This document shows, piece by piece, positions 1-12,527 of a stretch of 64,000 nucleotides of DNA. Under the pieces are notes generated by a model that was not told the origin of the DNA, made no database searches, and was given only the letters and a program-made list of their open reading frames with translations. The position numbers and the translations under genes are program-made. Origin of the DNA: Limanda limanda. Lineage: Eukaryota > Chordata > Actinopteri > Pleuronectiformes > Pleuronectidae. The DNA lies in NCBI RefSeq assembly GCF_963576545.1, contig NC_083639.1, forward strand, positions 23,406,118 to 23,470,117. The letters are read 5' to 3'. Every line of letters starts with the position of its first letter. Within the stretch, counting starts at the first letter, position 1.

Positions 1-3000
1 CTGTGTGGCTCGATGAATCCATATTCTTCACAGGATGGAGCTGCTGATTACTCCTTTACAAGGAACCATGGCTCGAGCTGATCTTGACTGTTGACTGAAC
101 TGTGTTTATGTGAGTAAGTGAGAGAGCATATGTGAGTCGCATTGCTGCAAGTGGAGCGGAGTCGCCGAGGTAAACACTTGATACAAACCCTGCAGTGTGT
201 CGGTGAAGCTGCATCAGAGAACATGTTAATTTCAAAAAGGAATTTCTGCCAGGTTAGTGTCACATTCAAATGCAGGTCTTATGTTCAAGTGAGTAACAGT
301 CAGAGCAGTGCAGTGTGAGCTTCAAGGGCCGACAGTAACTGTGTTGTGGAGGTCGGGATGGCAGATGGGTGTGTAAGAGTTTTCAAGCATCACAGATTGT
401 CATGTATCAGTCTAATAGTCAGTGTTGACATTTGTGTTGTATAACCATCACCATATCATCGACCTATACGTGAACAAACAACCGAGCCAAAATAAGATTC
501 TGAAGCACACGATTTACTTCAGCATTTTATTGATAATGTGCAAACAACTGGCATTTCAATGGACACTGTGTCTTCATTAGAGTCAAAGAGTAATGGCATT
601 AAATTTAAAAGATTAAAATAACCTCCATGCAAAAAACTCTCTCTCATTGTTTAATTGCAGTGGAAGGAAATGAAAAAAACATTCAAGGTTTATTTCCTCA
701 TTAAGTACACATGGTTCAGTTAAGTAAATATAATTAAATATATATTTACCCTTGCCGAGAGAAGTTACATTTTTTCGATTCAGTAAAATCTGAAGAAAAA
801 CTGTGATTTACATGTGATAGCAGTGTTATATTTGGGAATCCTGGATTTCAGGGAATGTTTGGCCAGCATAGAATATACATTATGATGTATTAAAAAAGAG
901 TCAGTCTTTTCTTGTAATGCCTTCATGAAAGCCAGATTTACATGTCCATCCATCTCCCTGTCCTCCACAGCTGTCTATTATTTCACCTCACCACAGACTA
1001 TGCATTAGCACTGAACATTGGTTCGGAATGTAAATAGGATATACGTCTTAACTTTTATTCAATTTGAATGTCTTAGGGATACTGGGCTGCAGAACTATCG
1101 TTTTGTCAGTATAAATGTTCACTACAGAAATAATTCATGCGACAATTTGTACGATCTCGGTTTAATTAAGGCATAAACTTGGTTAAAATTGAAAAAAATG
1201 TTGTTTTTTTAGTAGAAGAAACGTATAGGGCCCCAGTATGTTTGTAGTTGAGATTATTTTCCACTACTTCTGCTCCATCCGTTTGTGTTACATCCAAGTA
1301 AGTTTTGCTATAGAGCTGCAATATAATAAACTATTATGTTGTTCGTATTACGTAGGCTACTGTGTACGTTTTGCAAACAAAATGTTTGCCCTCTTGTCAT
1401 TTGAAAAACTATTTCAACACATAACATTTTCATGATGATGTTTATTTGGTTTATTCTCCACCAACCTCAAAAAAGACAATTACATATGCAGCTTGCACAT
1501 GTGTCAGTTAACGATTAGTCATTGGTCAGACTAAAATAAAGTTTGAAATAAATCATATCCAACACATACAAGCACACAATTAGTGAAATATTATAATCTG
1601 TTAAAAAACATATGCATATAAAACAACACCAATTTTTTTTTCTTAAGAAAAGTGTCTGTACCAAAAAATATGACTGTGTATTCTAGAACATTTTCCAACA
1701 CTACTTAGTAAAAAGGCAAAGTTAAGTTTTCAGATAAAACTGATGTAAAATCAAGCGTTTGCAGCAACATGCCGAGAGGATGTGAGCGTGAGTGTTTCTG
1801 AAACAGAGAGATGGAACGTGGGTGAGGGTAAGCAGATCGAGACCTGACAGTGGGATGGGTGGGGGAGTGTTTTGTTGAGGCAGAGTGGGAGGTCTGTTGG
1901 TGGAGGACAGTGAGAATCACCCAGCAGGCGGAGGCAATGATGCAGTCATTATGAAGATTAATGTAAAGCAGCATTTTCAAGCAGCAGGTGCCCTCAGGGA
2001 CAAAATACAATTTACAAGTCAGACTATGTGTGGGTGTGTACATATCTACCCCACAGTGCGGGTTTTCACAGCGTCTCAGCGGTGGATGAGTCATGTATGG
2101 AAGATTTTAAATGCCTAAATGAAAACACAGAAATAAAATTTGCTTTTGTCAATGTTTAATTTGGTGAAGTTCAATGAAAAATACATGTGTAAAATGACAA
2201 TTACTTAACTCTTTTGTCTTTAATGACTAAATTAATTGCTTCTCTGTGTAACATTAATTTCCTGTGCCATGCACATTAAAATAACCTGTCAACAACAGAG
2301 GAAGGTGGAATATTACATTTTAGTTTTGTCTAACAAAAAAAATGAATTACATTTTTAATGAAGCCCTCTGAAGTCAAGTTGTTGTTTGCTTACATTATTA
2401 TTTTCATTTTGTTCTTCTACATATTTAGAACAATTTGTTTTACCAGTTCATTGCTTTATTCACATTCTTTATGTATTTCTTTTTTAACAATTAGAATTGC
2501 TGTTGTTGTGATAAACTCTCTTGTGTTGGGTACTGGTTTGTATCTGACATAATGTGTACAATTTCGTAGTTATTAAGTAAAAAAAAGCAATATGTGAGTT
2601 TTTTTTTATTTGTCTAAAATGTGACAAAGAATAATAATTACTCCAAGAGCAAAAGCCTTTTGCTCAGAACTGAGTGGTAAAGGGCATGGATATTCACATA
2701 AGTTCACATTTTACATATTTTTAATATAAACCCAAAAATCTATATCTTTCCAAATGTTTAGATATTGAAAACAAATGAAAACTCTTCCCTGATGCTTATA
2801 TAATATAGTGTCTGATGATAACAATCAACCAGCCCTTGCTTAAATTCTTGGTCTCCATGACTAACATAAAAAACATGGAAACCAGTCAGCATCTCTGTGT
2901 TAATTAGTGTACAAAGCAGCATGTTGAGTTTTATATCAATCCAAATCTTGGGAAGAAATATTTAACAGATCAATTTTTTTATTCATTAAGGAAAAACACA

Positions 3001-3740
3001 ATTCAGAACTGTTTCTTTTTCTCTCCTTATGCCTAGTTTTTGTAACTTTTACCTTAGTAAAATGTATCTTCTAACCTCCTATTCTCAATGTAGCACATTA
3101 GCAGCTGTTACAAACCCTGTCTCTTGAATGTGCACAAGCTCATTTGTGGCCCGGTTAAACCCAGAGTTTATAAAACCACTTTAAAATCTGCTTTATAAGG
3201 CCAGTTTCCTTGACCAATATTTTAAGACAAGTACAGCACAGAGAGCGTAAGGTGCACTTACTTTATGCGACTGGCCCCTGTAAAGATTCATGTTGACATG
3301 AACTATTATAGAGACTTTATGAAAAGGCTCACGATGTTTAACTTCATCAGACAACTCCCTCCTCAAGCATGAACACATTTCCACACATCTCTAAAGTCCA
3401 TTAACGTCCTTCCACCAGTGTTTGCTCTCATGCTGCTCAAGTAAAGACATTTTATTGATGCACAGGTTTGGTATCAGATGTCAGTTTTGTTATTACTGCC
3501 TCTGTGTCAGTGCATTTAATGTGGGCTGCTTCCACCTGTCGCTGTCCTGATGAACGGGCTTATACCCAGAGGCACGTTACAGTGCACCATCTCTGTATGA
3601 AATCCTTCTCTAAACAAACACCAAACAGTCAAAGCCTTTCCACAACAACAGTGCTCTTTGATTCCTGTGTTGCCTGTGTCGATACCCCTCAGCTTAACAC
3701 AGTTCAGTGTTGTGACAGAGGTTTTAGCCAGTGCGGCTCA
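1..3740. other. Non-coding stretch, nothing recognised
   Basis: AT-rich single-copy-looking DNA with homopolymer runs. The longest open frame is 129 codons on the minus strand at 1705-2094; it has no recognisable domain, lies in low-complexity G/T-rich DNA and has an antisense open frame across it, so it is not called. No transposon ends, tRNA boxes or tandem arrays were seen. Confidence 0.5.
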
Positions 3741-3749
3741 TCCAGCTGG

Positions 3750-3930
3750 CCAATGGGTTGGAGAAATATTGTCTTGAATGGGACAAAAACATTGGACCGT
3801 TTTTTTTGATTGAAGTTGAGCTTTATGATATCGAGATAAAAGGGGGAGGTCTCGGGGAGTATCTGTCCCCCATCAGCTCACAGGAGTCACAGTCTCTCAG
3901 TCTGCACACTGTCCCCTGAAACGTGTAAGT
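3750..3930 (+). promoter_or_regulatory. Candidate TATA/CCAAT promoter with non-coding first exon
   Basis: A CCAAT box sits at 3750-3754, followed about 80 bases later by a TATA-like GATAAAAG at 3835-3842. About 25-30 bases further on is a pyrimidine-rich stretch containing CCCCCATCAG, which could be the start site. A consensus splice donor, GTAAGT, begins at 3925. The spacing fits a short untranslated first exon (about 3868-3924) of a plus-strand transcript. This is inference from motif spacing only: no coding exon was found downstream to pair with it, and each motif is short enough to occur by chance. Confidence 0.3.
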
Positions 3931-4734
3931 AAACTTCACACTCCACCCTTTACTCACAATTTATTAAGACACTATAAAAGCCAGCTTTTGATGACTGAGA
4001 ATGCAGAAACACTCGTGAGATCTGTGCAGCATAGATAAACTGAATAGATGAAATACTGTAATCACCAGCAGGTGTACAGACATGTGGTTGCCTCATGAAC
4101 CACGTTGGAATTTTGAACTTCATTAAAGCTCAAGAATCCATGACGCAGTCTGCATGACGAATTAAAACAGATTGTGTGCCACAGCCCATGTTAAACACAT
4201 GTCAGGACCAGAGGCTGAGTGCTTGTTAAATACAATCTTCTGGCTCTAGTAAATATTATAATAGTTTAATGCCATTTCCTTTTAAATGTTATTAGCTAAA
4301 TATTTACTGTACAGTACTGTATATTACAAGATGTTTACAATACATGTTTATATAATACTGATCTTGAACGGTACTAATAATAATACAATCTTGTATTGTA
4401 ACGTTACAGTGCAATGCTTTTTTCTAAATGTAGTACTATGTCTGTCACTCACGCATCTCATTCACAGACTGCCTGCACCGCCGTCAGAGGCTTTAGGTAT
4501 GATGGTTCATTTTGTTGAATGTGGCACTCACATTTTACAGCACCATTATTAAATAAAAGATTTAATTCTGCCTAACAAAATGTTATACTTTTCGAGTAAA
4601 TATCCCCATTGAAGTCCTGCAGTTGTATCCCACAAATCCATAGCACAACATTATCTGCGCCAAAAAGAAATATAATATAATGTTAAGCCACGGCACATGC
4701 TCTGCTGCAACATCACAGTGAGTCTATTTGTGTT
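3931..4734. other. Non-coding stretch, nothing recognised
   Basis: AT-rich sequence without transposon ends, domain-bearing frames or tandem repeats. Confidence 0.5.
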
Positions 4735-4800
4735 GATCTGTACTGAACATGCTGTGAAACTAATTCTCCCAAGGGGACAATAAAGTTCAAAGTCTAAAAT
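4735..4800 (+). repeat. Possible retroelement 3' tail
   Basis: The phrase reading roughly CCCAAGGGGACAATAAAGTTC resembles the end of fish LINE-type or transcript-derived insertions, where a short G/C hairpin precedes AATAAAG. No coding part of an element lies upstream, so this is at best a 5'-truncated tail. A chance match to a polyadenylation-like sequence is equally possible. Confidence 0.22.
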
Positions 4801-5639
4801 ATTGTAACGTAATATAATAAAGTGAAACAGAGCAAATAGGTTTTAGGAGGAACCGCTGGAAAGAAGAACAACAGGAGGTGGAAGTATGCACCTCTGAGCT
4901 TTTTCAAAGTGAAACAGAGGCAGTGGATTAGCAGCTTAACCAGAGTTGTGGACTAAAACATATCTTTTCATGACAAAACATCAGAGGTAAGACAAACTTA
5001 TATGTGTGGCCATGTGATGTGAAAGCTATATTGGCACAGCACTGGTCTGCAAGAGACACAACTCAGCACAAGTAACACTGTTCTCCAGTGCTGCTGTGCT
5101 TCATTCCTGCATTCAGCAGCCAGAAACTGAGCTCCAGTAACGTTAAGCTTTCTCCACTGTGAGATCTTTTTTTCCATTTATACACTCAATACAGACAGGA
5201 AGTTGAACCATTTGAGGTGTACACTGATTTTTCTTCTTCAGCATTCCTGACACAATCACCACCATCATCTTACAATTTAAGTTGTGTTGAATAAATCACT
5301 GGACATAAAGTACTTACATGAAGTTGTTTGGCAATCTGCATTATTCAAAAAACATTTGGATAGAAAAAAAAGTGATTCCCAATATTACAAGTACATATTA
5401 AGCATTGTATGTATATCTGTACATATGTACATATTCACATGTGACCTGCAAAGAACTTCCTTTCTCTCTTCTGCCACTGGTATGAAACAGCGATCCCTGT
5501 TACGCACACATACACTCTATTCCAGCAGCCTCGTCCTCCTGCTGTCTATCTGAAAGCTAAGCGCCATGTAAGAGTTGAAATTGGAGTCTCAACTGGCCAG
5601 CCATGACAAAAACAAATTAGTCTGAAAATGACAGAGACA
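4801..5639. other. Non-coding stretch, nothing recognised
   Basis: Contains several short open frames, none with a recognisable domain. Confidence 0.5.
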
Positions 5640-5875
5640 GACAGGTTGTGTGTGTTTGTTACCTCTTTGAGACCTTTGGTAAAAACACTGACCTTGTTGG
5701 GACCAGCTGTCTTCATCTGAACTGGTCCTTATATGGTAAAACATAATTTCTGAGGCTCTGATTAAGATTAGGGCTAAATTAGGTGTTGGGTTTAGGGTAA
5801 ATGTAGGGTTAGTTTAAGGTGGCTGTACATATTCAAAGGGTTGTTTAAGGGGTTGGCGCTTAGTTGTGCCGTTTG
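5640..5875 (+). repeat. Interspersed repeat with telomere-like core
   Basis: Starts with a GTGTGTGT-type lead and the phrase TTACCTCTTTGAGACCTTTGG, then a run of degenerate TTAGGG-like words (TTAGGGCTAAATTAGG, GGGTTTAGGG, GTAGGGTTAG) at about 5765-5815. I recall similar text repeated in many percomorph genomes. It belongs to the same broad style as the repeat at 36532-36778, which lies in the opposite orientation. It is not a true telomere array, because the hexamers are irregular and short. Confidence 0.45.
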
Positions 5876-5928
5876 AACTCAGGGTCAAGCGTGAGGGAAT
5901 GTATTTGTCCACACCAGAGACTGTAAGG

Positions 5929-6269
5929 CAGGTGTTTCAAACTCACAGAGATCACAGAAATCATAGAGAGGGCCAAAATTAAAAACTGGGACTACTTTGA
6001 GAGCCAAACAGGATAGACAGGATATTGGATAAAGTGCAGAAAGAAAACAATATGTAGGTAGGCGACATTCTTCTTTTATGTACATATGCCAGAGCCTGTT
6101 GTTTGGCATTTTTCTTGGCTTCCAGTTCATTGTTGTTTGGGGTTAGGTTCTGTGGTGTGGAAACCCTTGAGATGGAGTGAAGGTGTGCATCAGTGAGAAG
6201 ACTCCTGTGTGGGTTTTTGTACATCTTCATCACAGAGAAAAGCTGCTCACACGGATATGCAGTGTTCAA
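5929..6269 (-). pseudogene. hAT transposase C-terminus (GTF2IRD2/ZBED-like), truncated
   Basis: Read on the minus strand, 6269 down to about 6080 encodes a hAT C-terminal dimerisation segment: CEQLFSVMK, then a KNPHRSLLTDAHL segment, then ISRVSTPQNLTPNNNEL. This pattern is known from hAT-derived proteins annotated as GTF2IRD2-like or ZBED5-like. The element ends at 5929 with CAGGTGTTTCAAACTC, a typical hAT terminal inverted repeat. The N-terminal part is missing: the frame is cut at 6270, where an L2 LINE tail begins. It cannot make transposase as it stands. The family is recalled rather than searched; the terminal repeat plus the LFSVMK motif make a hAT origin fairly secure. Confidence 0.65.
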
Positions 6270-7376
6270 TCAATCAATCAAATTTTATTTGTATATTCTT
6301 TATTCACTAATCCCAATTTGTCTCAAAGGGTTTTAACAAGGTGTGACAAACTCTACCCTTAACCCTCAACAAGAGTAAGGAAAAAAAAAAAACTTTTACG
6401 AGGGTAAAAAGAAGGTAGAAACCTCAGAGAGAGCCACATGTGAGGGATATCACTCCCAGTACGGACAGAAGTGCAATAGATGTCAAGTGTAAAGGAGAAT
6501 ATCAGGAAGATAATAGTTTTTACAGCATTGATTAAAATAAACACTTTGTAACATAATGGAAGATAAATTAATTGATGGATTATTGTCAGTAATGGTAGAG
6601 TATCTGAGTACTGATGAGATATTAATTTCTTTGATGTGATAATGAGGGAGAAGAGGAAGGAGAAACTGTCAGAGAAGCTCCTTGTGTCATGTGTCAGGGC
6701 AATGTCGTCTAGCGCTGCTATATCATTAGTTAATGTATCTCTAAGGGGTTTAGAGCCAAGTATTAGAATCTCTATTTTATCTGAGTATATTAAGAGAAAA
6801 ATGTGAGTCATCCAGGTTTTTATGTCCTTGAGACATGCTTGGAGTTTAGTTAATTGATTACATTGTTCAGGTTTTATTATAACTGAGTGTTATCCGCATA
6901 ACAGTGGAAATTTACTGAGTATGTCCTGATAATGTTTCCTAATGGAAGCATATATAATGAGAATAAAATTGAGCCGAGCACAGAACCTTGTTGAACACCG
7001 TGGTTAACTTTGGTGCGCACAGATGACAAAAATTGGAATAGATCGGAATAATAGGATTTAAACCAGTTTAGGGCGGTTCCTTTAATGCCAATTAACTGTT
7101 CAAGTCTCTCTTATAACATTTGGTGGTCAATAGTGTTGAATGCTGCACTAAGATCTAACAGAACTAGGACAGACAAAACCCCTGATCTGAAGCTACCAGA
7201 AAGTCATTAGTGACTTTTGCCAAGGCGGTTTTCATGCTGTGATTAGCTCTAAACCCTGACTGAAAGTCTTCATATACATTACTTTCCTGGACAAACTCAC
7301 ACACCTTTTCAAGGATTTTAGACAGGAAGGGTAGGTTGGATACCGGTACGGATAGGACATGCACCAATGGATAGGA
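6270..7376 (-). mobile_element. L2-clade LINE, 5'-truncated, dead reverse transcriptase
   Basis: The minus strand encodes the C-terminal half of an L2-type reverse transcriptase. In order: SNLPFLSKILEKV and FQSGFRANHS (about 7335-7230), the motif-A block LLDLSAAFNTIDH (about 7170-7125), a motif-B block resembling GVPQGSVLG but reading GVQQGSVLG (about 7005-6980), and motif C reading YADN at 6889-6900 instead of YADD. A downstream block reads SDKIEILILG (about 6785-6755). Stop codons interrupt the frame after the motif-A block and just after motif C. The 3' end at 6270 carries CAATCAATCAATC (plus strand), the tail repeat typical of fish L2. The lost second aspartate and the stops show that it is inactive. 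The 5' part, including any endonuclease, is absent. Confidence 0.85.
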
Positions 7377-8682
7377 CATGCACTAAACTAAAATGCCAAG
7401 GTACACGTCAAATAAGATTTTCACACACTGTCATTTTAGGTAGCCTATGTTACCTACAGTGTATGGTCCACACAAAGACAGTGCAAGTTTGTAAAATGTG
7501 CATGTGCGTGTATTGCCAGTTTGACTGAGAGTGAGAATAATCAAAAGACTTTAAAAGGAAACCATTGTTATAATCAAGTTATACTTCCAGACTCTTTCCT
7601 TCCATTAAACACACACTTGTATCCCTCTTTGAGCTCAAGCTTTTAATACAGCATAGAATAGGACCACTGAGACGCCAGTGAAGCCTCTGAGCTTATCAAT
7701 GCCAGCAAAGGTCTAGGGCCCCTGTATTATCCTTTAATTCAATGATTCCATTCAGTCTGGAATTATTTCAGCCCCTTATTGAAAGTGAACATTCACCAGA
7801 GCAAATAGAGGAAAACTCTAATTTTAATGAGTTCTGTAGAGAATGGGTGTTTTTGATAGATATCAACCTTTACTATCTGGTTTTCCAATGATAGCAGATG
7901 GCATGTAGCCTATGAATTAATAAAACAAGCATAATTTAAGTTGTATGCCGCGGTTGGTTAAGCCCTGTGATGATAATGAATTGACAAAGTGAGGAAGTAT
8001 CAGCTTCACTTTAAATAAGCACATCACACATTGTCACTTTCGGGGAATGAGAGTTGATCTTGTTACAGCCTCTGTGTGATGCCTCTATTTAAAGTGATCT
8101 ATAACTCACAAAGTGTGTTTATTCTCATTAAACCTTCCTCCAGAAGTAGTCCTCATATGTTTGGATATGTATCCTATTATTCACAGTAAAAATCTGTTGT
8201 TCATTTGATTTTCTCAACAACCACTCAATTGACTTTAAACCTCACTGCTTTAAAGATGTCACTGATGATGTGAAAGGTCATGTTCTAGCTTGATGGGCAC
8301 TCAGCTAGTGTTAACTTGATGCTTCCTTTTTATAACTCCTCCACCACCGATGAATGTGATGATGAGCACTGCTGTGGTATAGGTGAAGTGGTGAAGAATT
8401 TGCACTGTAAACAAAAAAACTTGGGAGGTCCACAGCATAATTAATATGTTACATCATGCCTTGCCTGTTGCACCGTCCCTCACCTGAACACTGTGCACAT
8501 TTCAATGTTGTTTTGAATGCCTCTAAGCAGAGACTCTCCTGTTGCATTTTGCATATGTGTAAGGAAAACCCCAGAGAAGCTCCAGACCTAATTTTGTGAA
8601 ATTACATTTTTGAAAACAGCTTATGTAATGAAACTAGGATTATATTATACATATTGATTGTGCAGTATAATTTTGACTGAAA
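7377..8682. other. Non-coding stretch, nothing recognised
   Basis: No transposon ends or domain-bearing frames. It may include sequence displaced by the L2 insertion, but no continuation of the hAT transposase was recognised here. Confidence 0.45.
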
Positions 8683-9243
8683 CAGGGTTCCTACAGTCAT
8701 GAAAAACCTGGAAAAGTCATGGAATTGTAAAATGATTATTTCCAGGCCTGGAAAAGTGCTTGAAAATAATAAAATCCCAAAAGTTTTCGAGAAGTCATGG
8801 AAATTTGTTATATTCATATTTTCATGTCGTTCATTTACACTAAGTTTTAAATAATTCATATGCTTTTTAAAGAAACACCCTCAAAATATAAGCAGGCATA
8901 TGCTCTAATACTAATTGAAAAGTTCGGTGGGGAAGCAGGCAGGATAATGCACTATGCCAGGGAAGTGTAAATTTAATCATGCTTGGCTACAAATGGAAAA
9001 GTACATGTGATGGGTTACAACAGACAAAGACTTCAATGAAACTATTGTCTCTCATTCATTTGTGTCATTTAAGATTATGTATACTTTGGAATTCTCATTG
9101 TTAGCTTGAATACTAAATGTTGTCACTTTCATGTATACACCAAGATTTCAAAAAATGATTGGTTATGGAAATTTGGTTTGAAGTTTTTGAAAAGTCATAG
9201 AAAAGTCATGGAAATCCATTGGTCAAAATGTGTATGAACCCTG
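8683..9243. mobile_element. hAT-like non-autonomous DNA transposon (561 bp)
   Basis: Begins CAGGGTTCCTACA and ends TGTATGAACCCTG, giving 13-bp terminal inverted repeats that match at 12 positions. Inside, the word GGAAAAGTCATGGAA and variants recur near both ends (about 8710, 8750, 8792, 9190, 9205). No transposase frame is present. CAGGG-type ends suggest the hAT superfamily, but the 8-bp flanks (GACTGAAA and TATATATA) do not match, so the target duplication is lost or the class is wrong. I recall this text as a common fish repeat. Confidence 0.6.
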
Positions 9244-12200
9244 TATATATACCATGCCAAAAATCTGTTTTCTCCAGGTAAGGGCAACAACTTACTTGGA
9301 AACAAAATAAAATGCATCATGTTTGGATTATGCAACTCACCCTGCTTTTTTTCTGTTTCATTAAGTGCTAGTACCCTCCTTCAGCTGAATACTTTTGTGC
9401 ACCCTTGTTACTGTTGTGCATGTGTTTATGGTTTCTGCTCTTAATGAGGAAACTTATAAGTCACATCACTGTAACACTTCCAAAACCTCTGTCTTTTACC
9501 TGGCACACCAAGCGCTGCTCTCTGGAGGATAGTGCGTTCCATGTGCTGTTGTCAGCAGAAGAAACAATGAAAATTATATTTCACCACAGTCAATATTTTT
9601 CACACAAATATTTCTGATATCTCAAATCTTTATTTTCTGTTCCGCTGCTGTAGACAACTATTTTCTATTTTTAATACAATTAGAATAACATCAGGGAACA
9701 TATTTGTAAGTATATTATTTTCAAACTCTCCTTTTGAAAATTGTTATTGAAACATTTGTTTCTGTTAAATTAAGAAACAAACAATGTAACAGACCACAGT
9801 GCAGATGAAAGCTAAGGTTGTAAGTTCAGAACAGGCAGAAAGTAGCCTAAAGAAAATCAAAATCCCTAATTCTTGAAACAACCTCCCAAGTGCCCTAAAC
9901 AATGGCAACTATACATTACATTTCATTTTGTACCTATAGACCAACCAGGCAGTCACGTTTATGAAATCTGCATTGGTTTTGTGCACTAGTTGACACACAG
10001 CACCTTACAGATTTGAGTTAGGATTTCAAAAAGTCTCTTCATCAACGTGATGATGCCAGAGCATACACCTTACTGCAGTTACCCATGCTCTGAAGTCTCT
10101 CCTTTAGCATCCTCCACTTTTCCATATTTGAGCACAGGAAGGAGTCTAGCACCGTCCTCCTCCTCTCGACATGGGCCTCATAAGTCTCATAAAAGGTAGC
10201 AGCTTGGCTGGCGGGTCTTCTGCTGAGGAGGACGTTGTGTCATCTGAGTCACCCTCAAATATCCAAACATTTCATCCATATGGTATGGAAAGACACAAAG
10301 AGTTTTTTTTCTCAGGTCATCTTGCTGTCATTGTCAAATTTTTTTCTATACATTAGCAATTTCCTGCCCTTTTTTCTCCCTCTTTTCAATTCTTGATGGA
10401 CTTTTGATGGAACACAGTTATTTTTACAGAAAAGGTGATCTGTTTTATAAGCAGGACTGACTGGTATTTCTACAGTATATTCAAGAAAATATCCATTAGT
10501 CATTTGATGTTGTTTTGTCGTAGGTCATATCTCTAGTTGGAACTCCTGAATATCCCATCGCATGGTGTGTTCCAAAGGGCTGGGGCCTGTAGAGTGACGA
10601 GCTGGAGGCAGAAATAAAACAGGAATGTTACCTTGTGATTTTGCAACTACTTGCTCTATCACATTGTCAAAGAAAATCAGTCAAAGAAGTATCACAAATT
10701 TAGTCACACGTTTCTTTTTTGCTGAAGAATTATATTCATTATCTTCTCACGAGTCCTTTGCCCTGTGTAATGTCATCTGGCATGCTGAGGGTCGGTGGGC
10801 CTTTGGGTCTAGTAAATGAACCCAGAACACCTGTTCCATTGCAACAAGCCAACATATTTGGTAAAACAGGGCACCTGTGTCTCAGCAGCAAGTTGTTCAC
10901 ACAAGTCATGACATAAAAAACTGCACAGCTGTTCTATGGTTGTTCTAAAGCATTTTTAGGCCAGACACACAATTACATCATGGTTTGACATGAAATGAAA
11001 TTATATCTAAGTAATGTATGATGACAACTCTTTGGTGATGGGTTAAGGTGTATGGAAGTGAAGTCAGTAATCCCTGCTCAAGCACCACTGTTTTTTTGTA
11101 TTTCTATTATAGAGAACCATAGACTTGAGAATAAAAACAAGGTCACCATATTGCCACAAGGGTGAAAAGAAATAGAATCTAAACAATCGATAAACAACAT
11201 ATGACCTACAAGGGAATTACTTCTATTACAAAATCCTCAACTTCAGAGCTTCTTCGTTGGAAATTAAAACTATAGCCTTGGTGTTCATATGTAAAAAATG
11301 AGCTGCCAGATGGAGGAGATCAAATACATTGTATATCCTTTGGGAGAAAGAACCATGGGAGATAAGGGATGTGAAGTTCTTAGAATAAAAACATGCCACA
11401 TGTCGTGTGTGGGAGAAGCCCAAAGCAAATTAGGGCAAAGTTCTGTCAGTTCCCAGTCAGTGCAGCCAGAGGAGAGCAACTGCAGCAACCTTGTTCCCCA
11501 TGAGGTTTTACTGTCATGTTGATATTCTACAGCGCTGGCAAAATTTCCAATCAGCATGCATTGTTTTAGGTCCAACATGCATCACATTAAATCAGCATTG
11601 TGCAGCACCTCTAGATCATTTAGTTGAAGAAGCCTATTCACTTTGTGATCAGCCGTTGTAAGCAGTGGTCTAATGTGGCGCTGCAGGCAGAGGCAGGACA
11701 TAATGTATTAATTCTGGAGCGTAGATTACGTGTTTTTTTTCTTTTTTGTCACTACAAACAGACTAGGCATCTTCCTCTTTGTCTTCCTCGTGTATGGCTC
11801 CGCTTTTTCATTCAGAGATATTTATTTTATTTTAGGGTTACTTGTCTGTCATAAACCCCATAAACTCACTCGCGGTGAATCCTGAAGAGGATTTAGTGCT
11901 GTGTTCTCACTCCTTCCACTTTCTGTGGACTTTATACTAGGGGGCCATATGGAAAGTTCAGTCAATATCTGAAAGCAGCTGGACTGACCTTGTGGAAGAC
12001 GTTAAATTAAGTGAACAGAAGAGTCATGATGCATAAGTCAGACCACATACCTGTGTAAAAAGGACAGTCATGAAAGAAGAAAACATCTAATGTCTTTAAA
12101 GCCTCTCTACAACCACACAGGTCACTTGAATGTCGCTGGCTGATTAAACCTGGTCAGGCCATGGTGGAAATTTAAGATGTCACAAAACTTTAACTGCGAT

Positions 12201-12475
12201 TAAGGATAAGTGCATTCCAGATGGACTTCTTAATGGTTCAATACTTCATAAAATAAAAACTTAAGACATATCATGCGTGTCAGCCAAGCCTTCTGCAAAT
12301 CTGAAATCTGTTGTCACAGAAGGTTAGGGCTCAGTGTTGGTTCCCATGGTGCTTGAGGAGAACTACATTATCTGATGCCTGGGCTGTGCTTGGTGAGCTG
12401 CACGTGACAGCTGGGTGTCTCATGCGGAGCTGTTGCAATTCTCTGCTATGTGGGTTTTTCCCCATCAAAAAATTG
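9244..12475. other. Non-coding stretch, nothing recognised
   Basis: Includes two overlapping minus-strand open frames at 11226-11578 and a plus-strand one opposite them, none with a known domain. An unassigned 61-codon plus-strand frame at 10171-10356 lies in locally GC-richer DNA. No terminal repeats or tRNA-like boxes were seen. Confidence 0.45.
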
Positions 12476-12527
12476 GGCTATATACACAACTACATGTCGG
12501 AATTCTGCAGTATGAAGCCATGCAAAT
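12476..12527 (+). repeat. Short dispersed repeat B, copy 1
   Basis: Starts GGCTATATACACAACTACAT and matches 48308-48359 at roughly 40 of 52 aligned bases in the same orientation. The first 23 bases match at 21. Function and class are unknown; it may be the most conserved core of a longer decayed element. Confidence 0.4.

Noticed and set aside
3468..3809. 113-codon plus-strand open frame
   Set aside because: No recognisable domain and Cys-rich random composition; it overlaps the candidate promoter, and another frame is open across its end.
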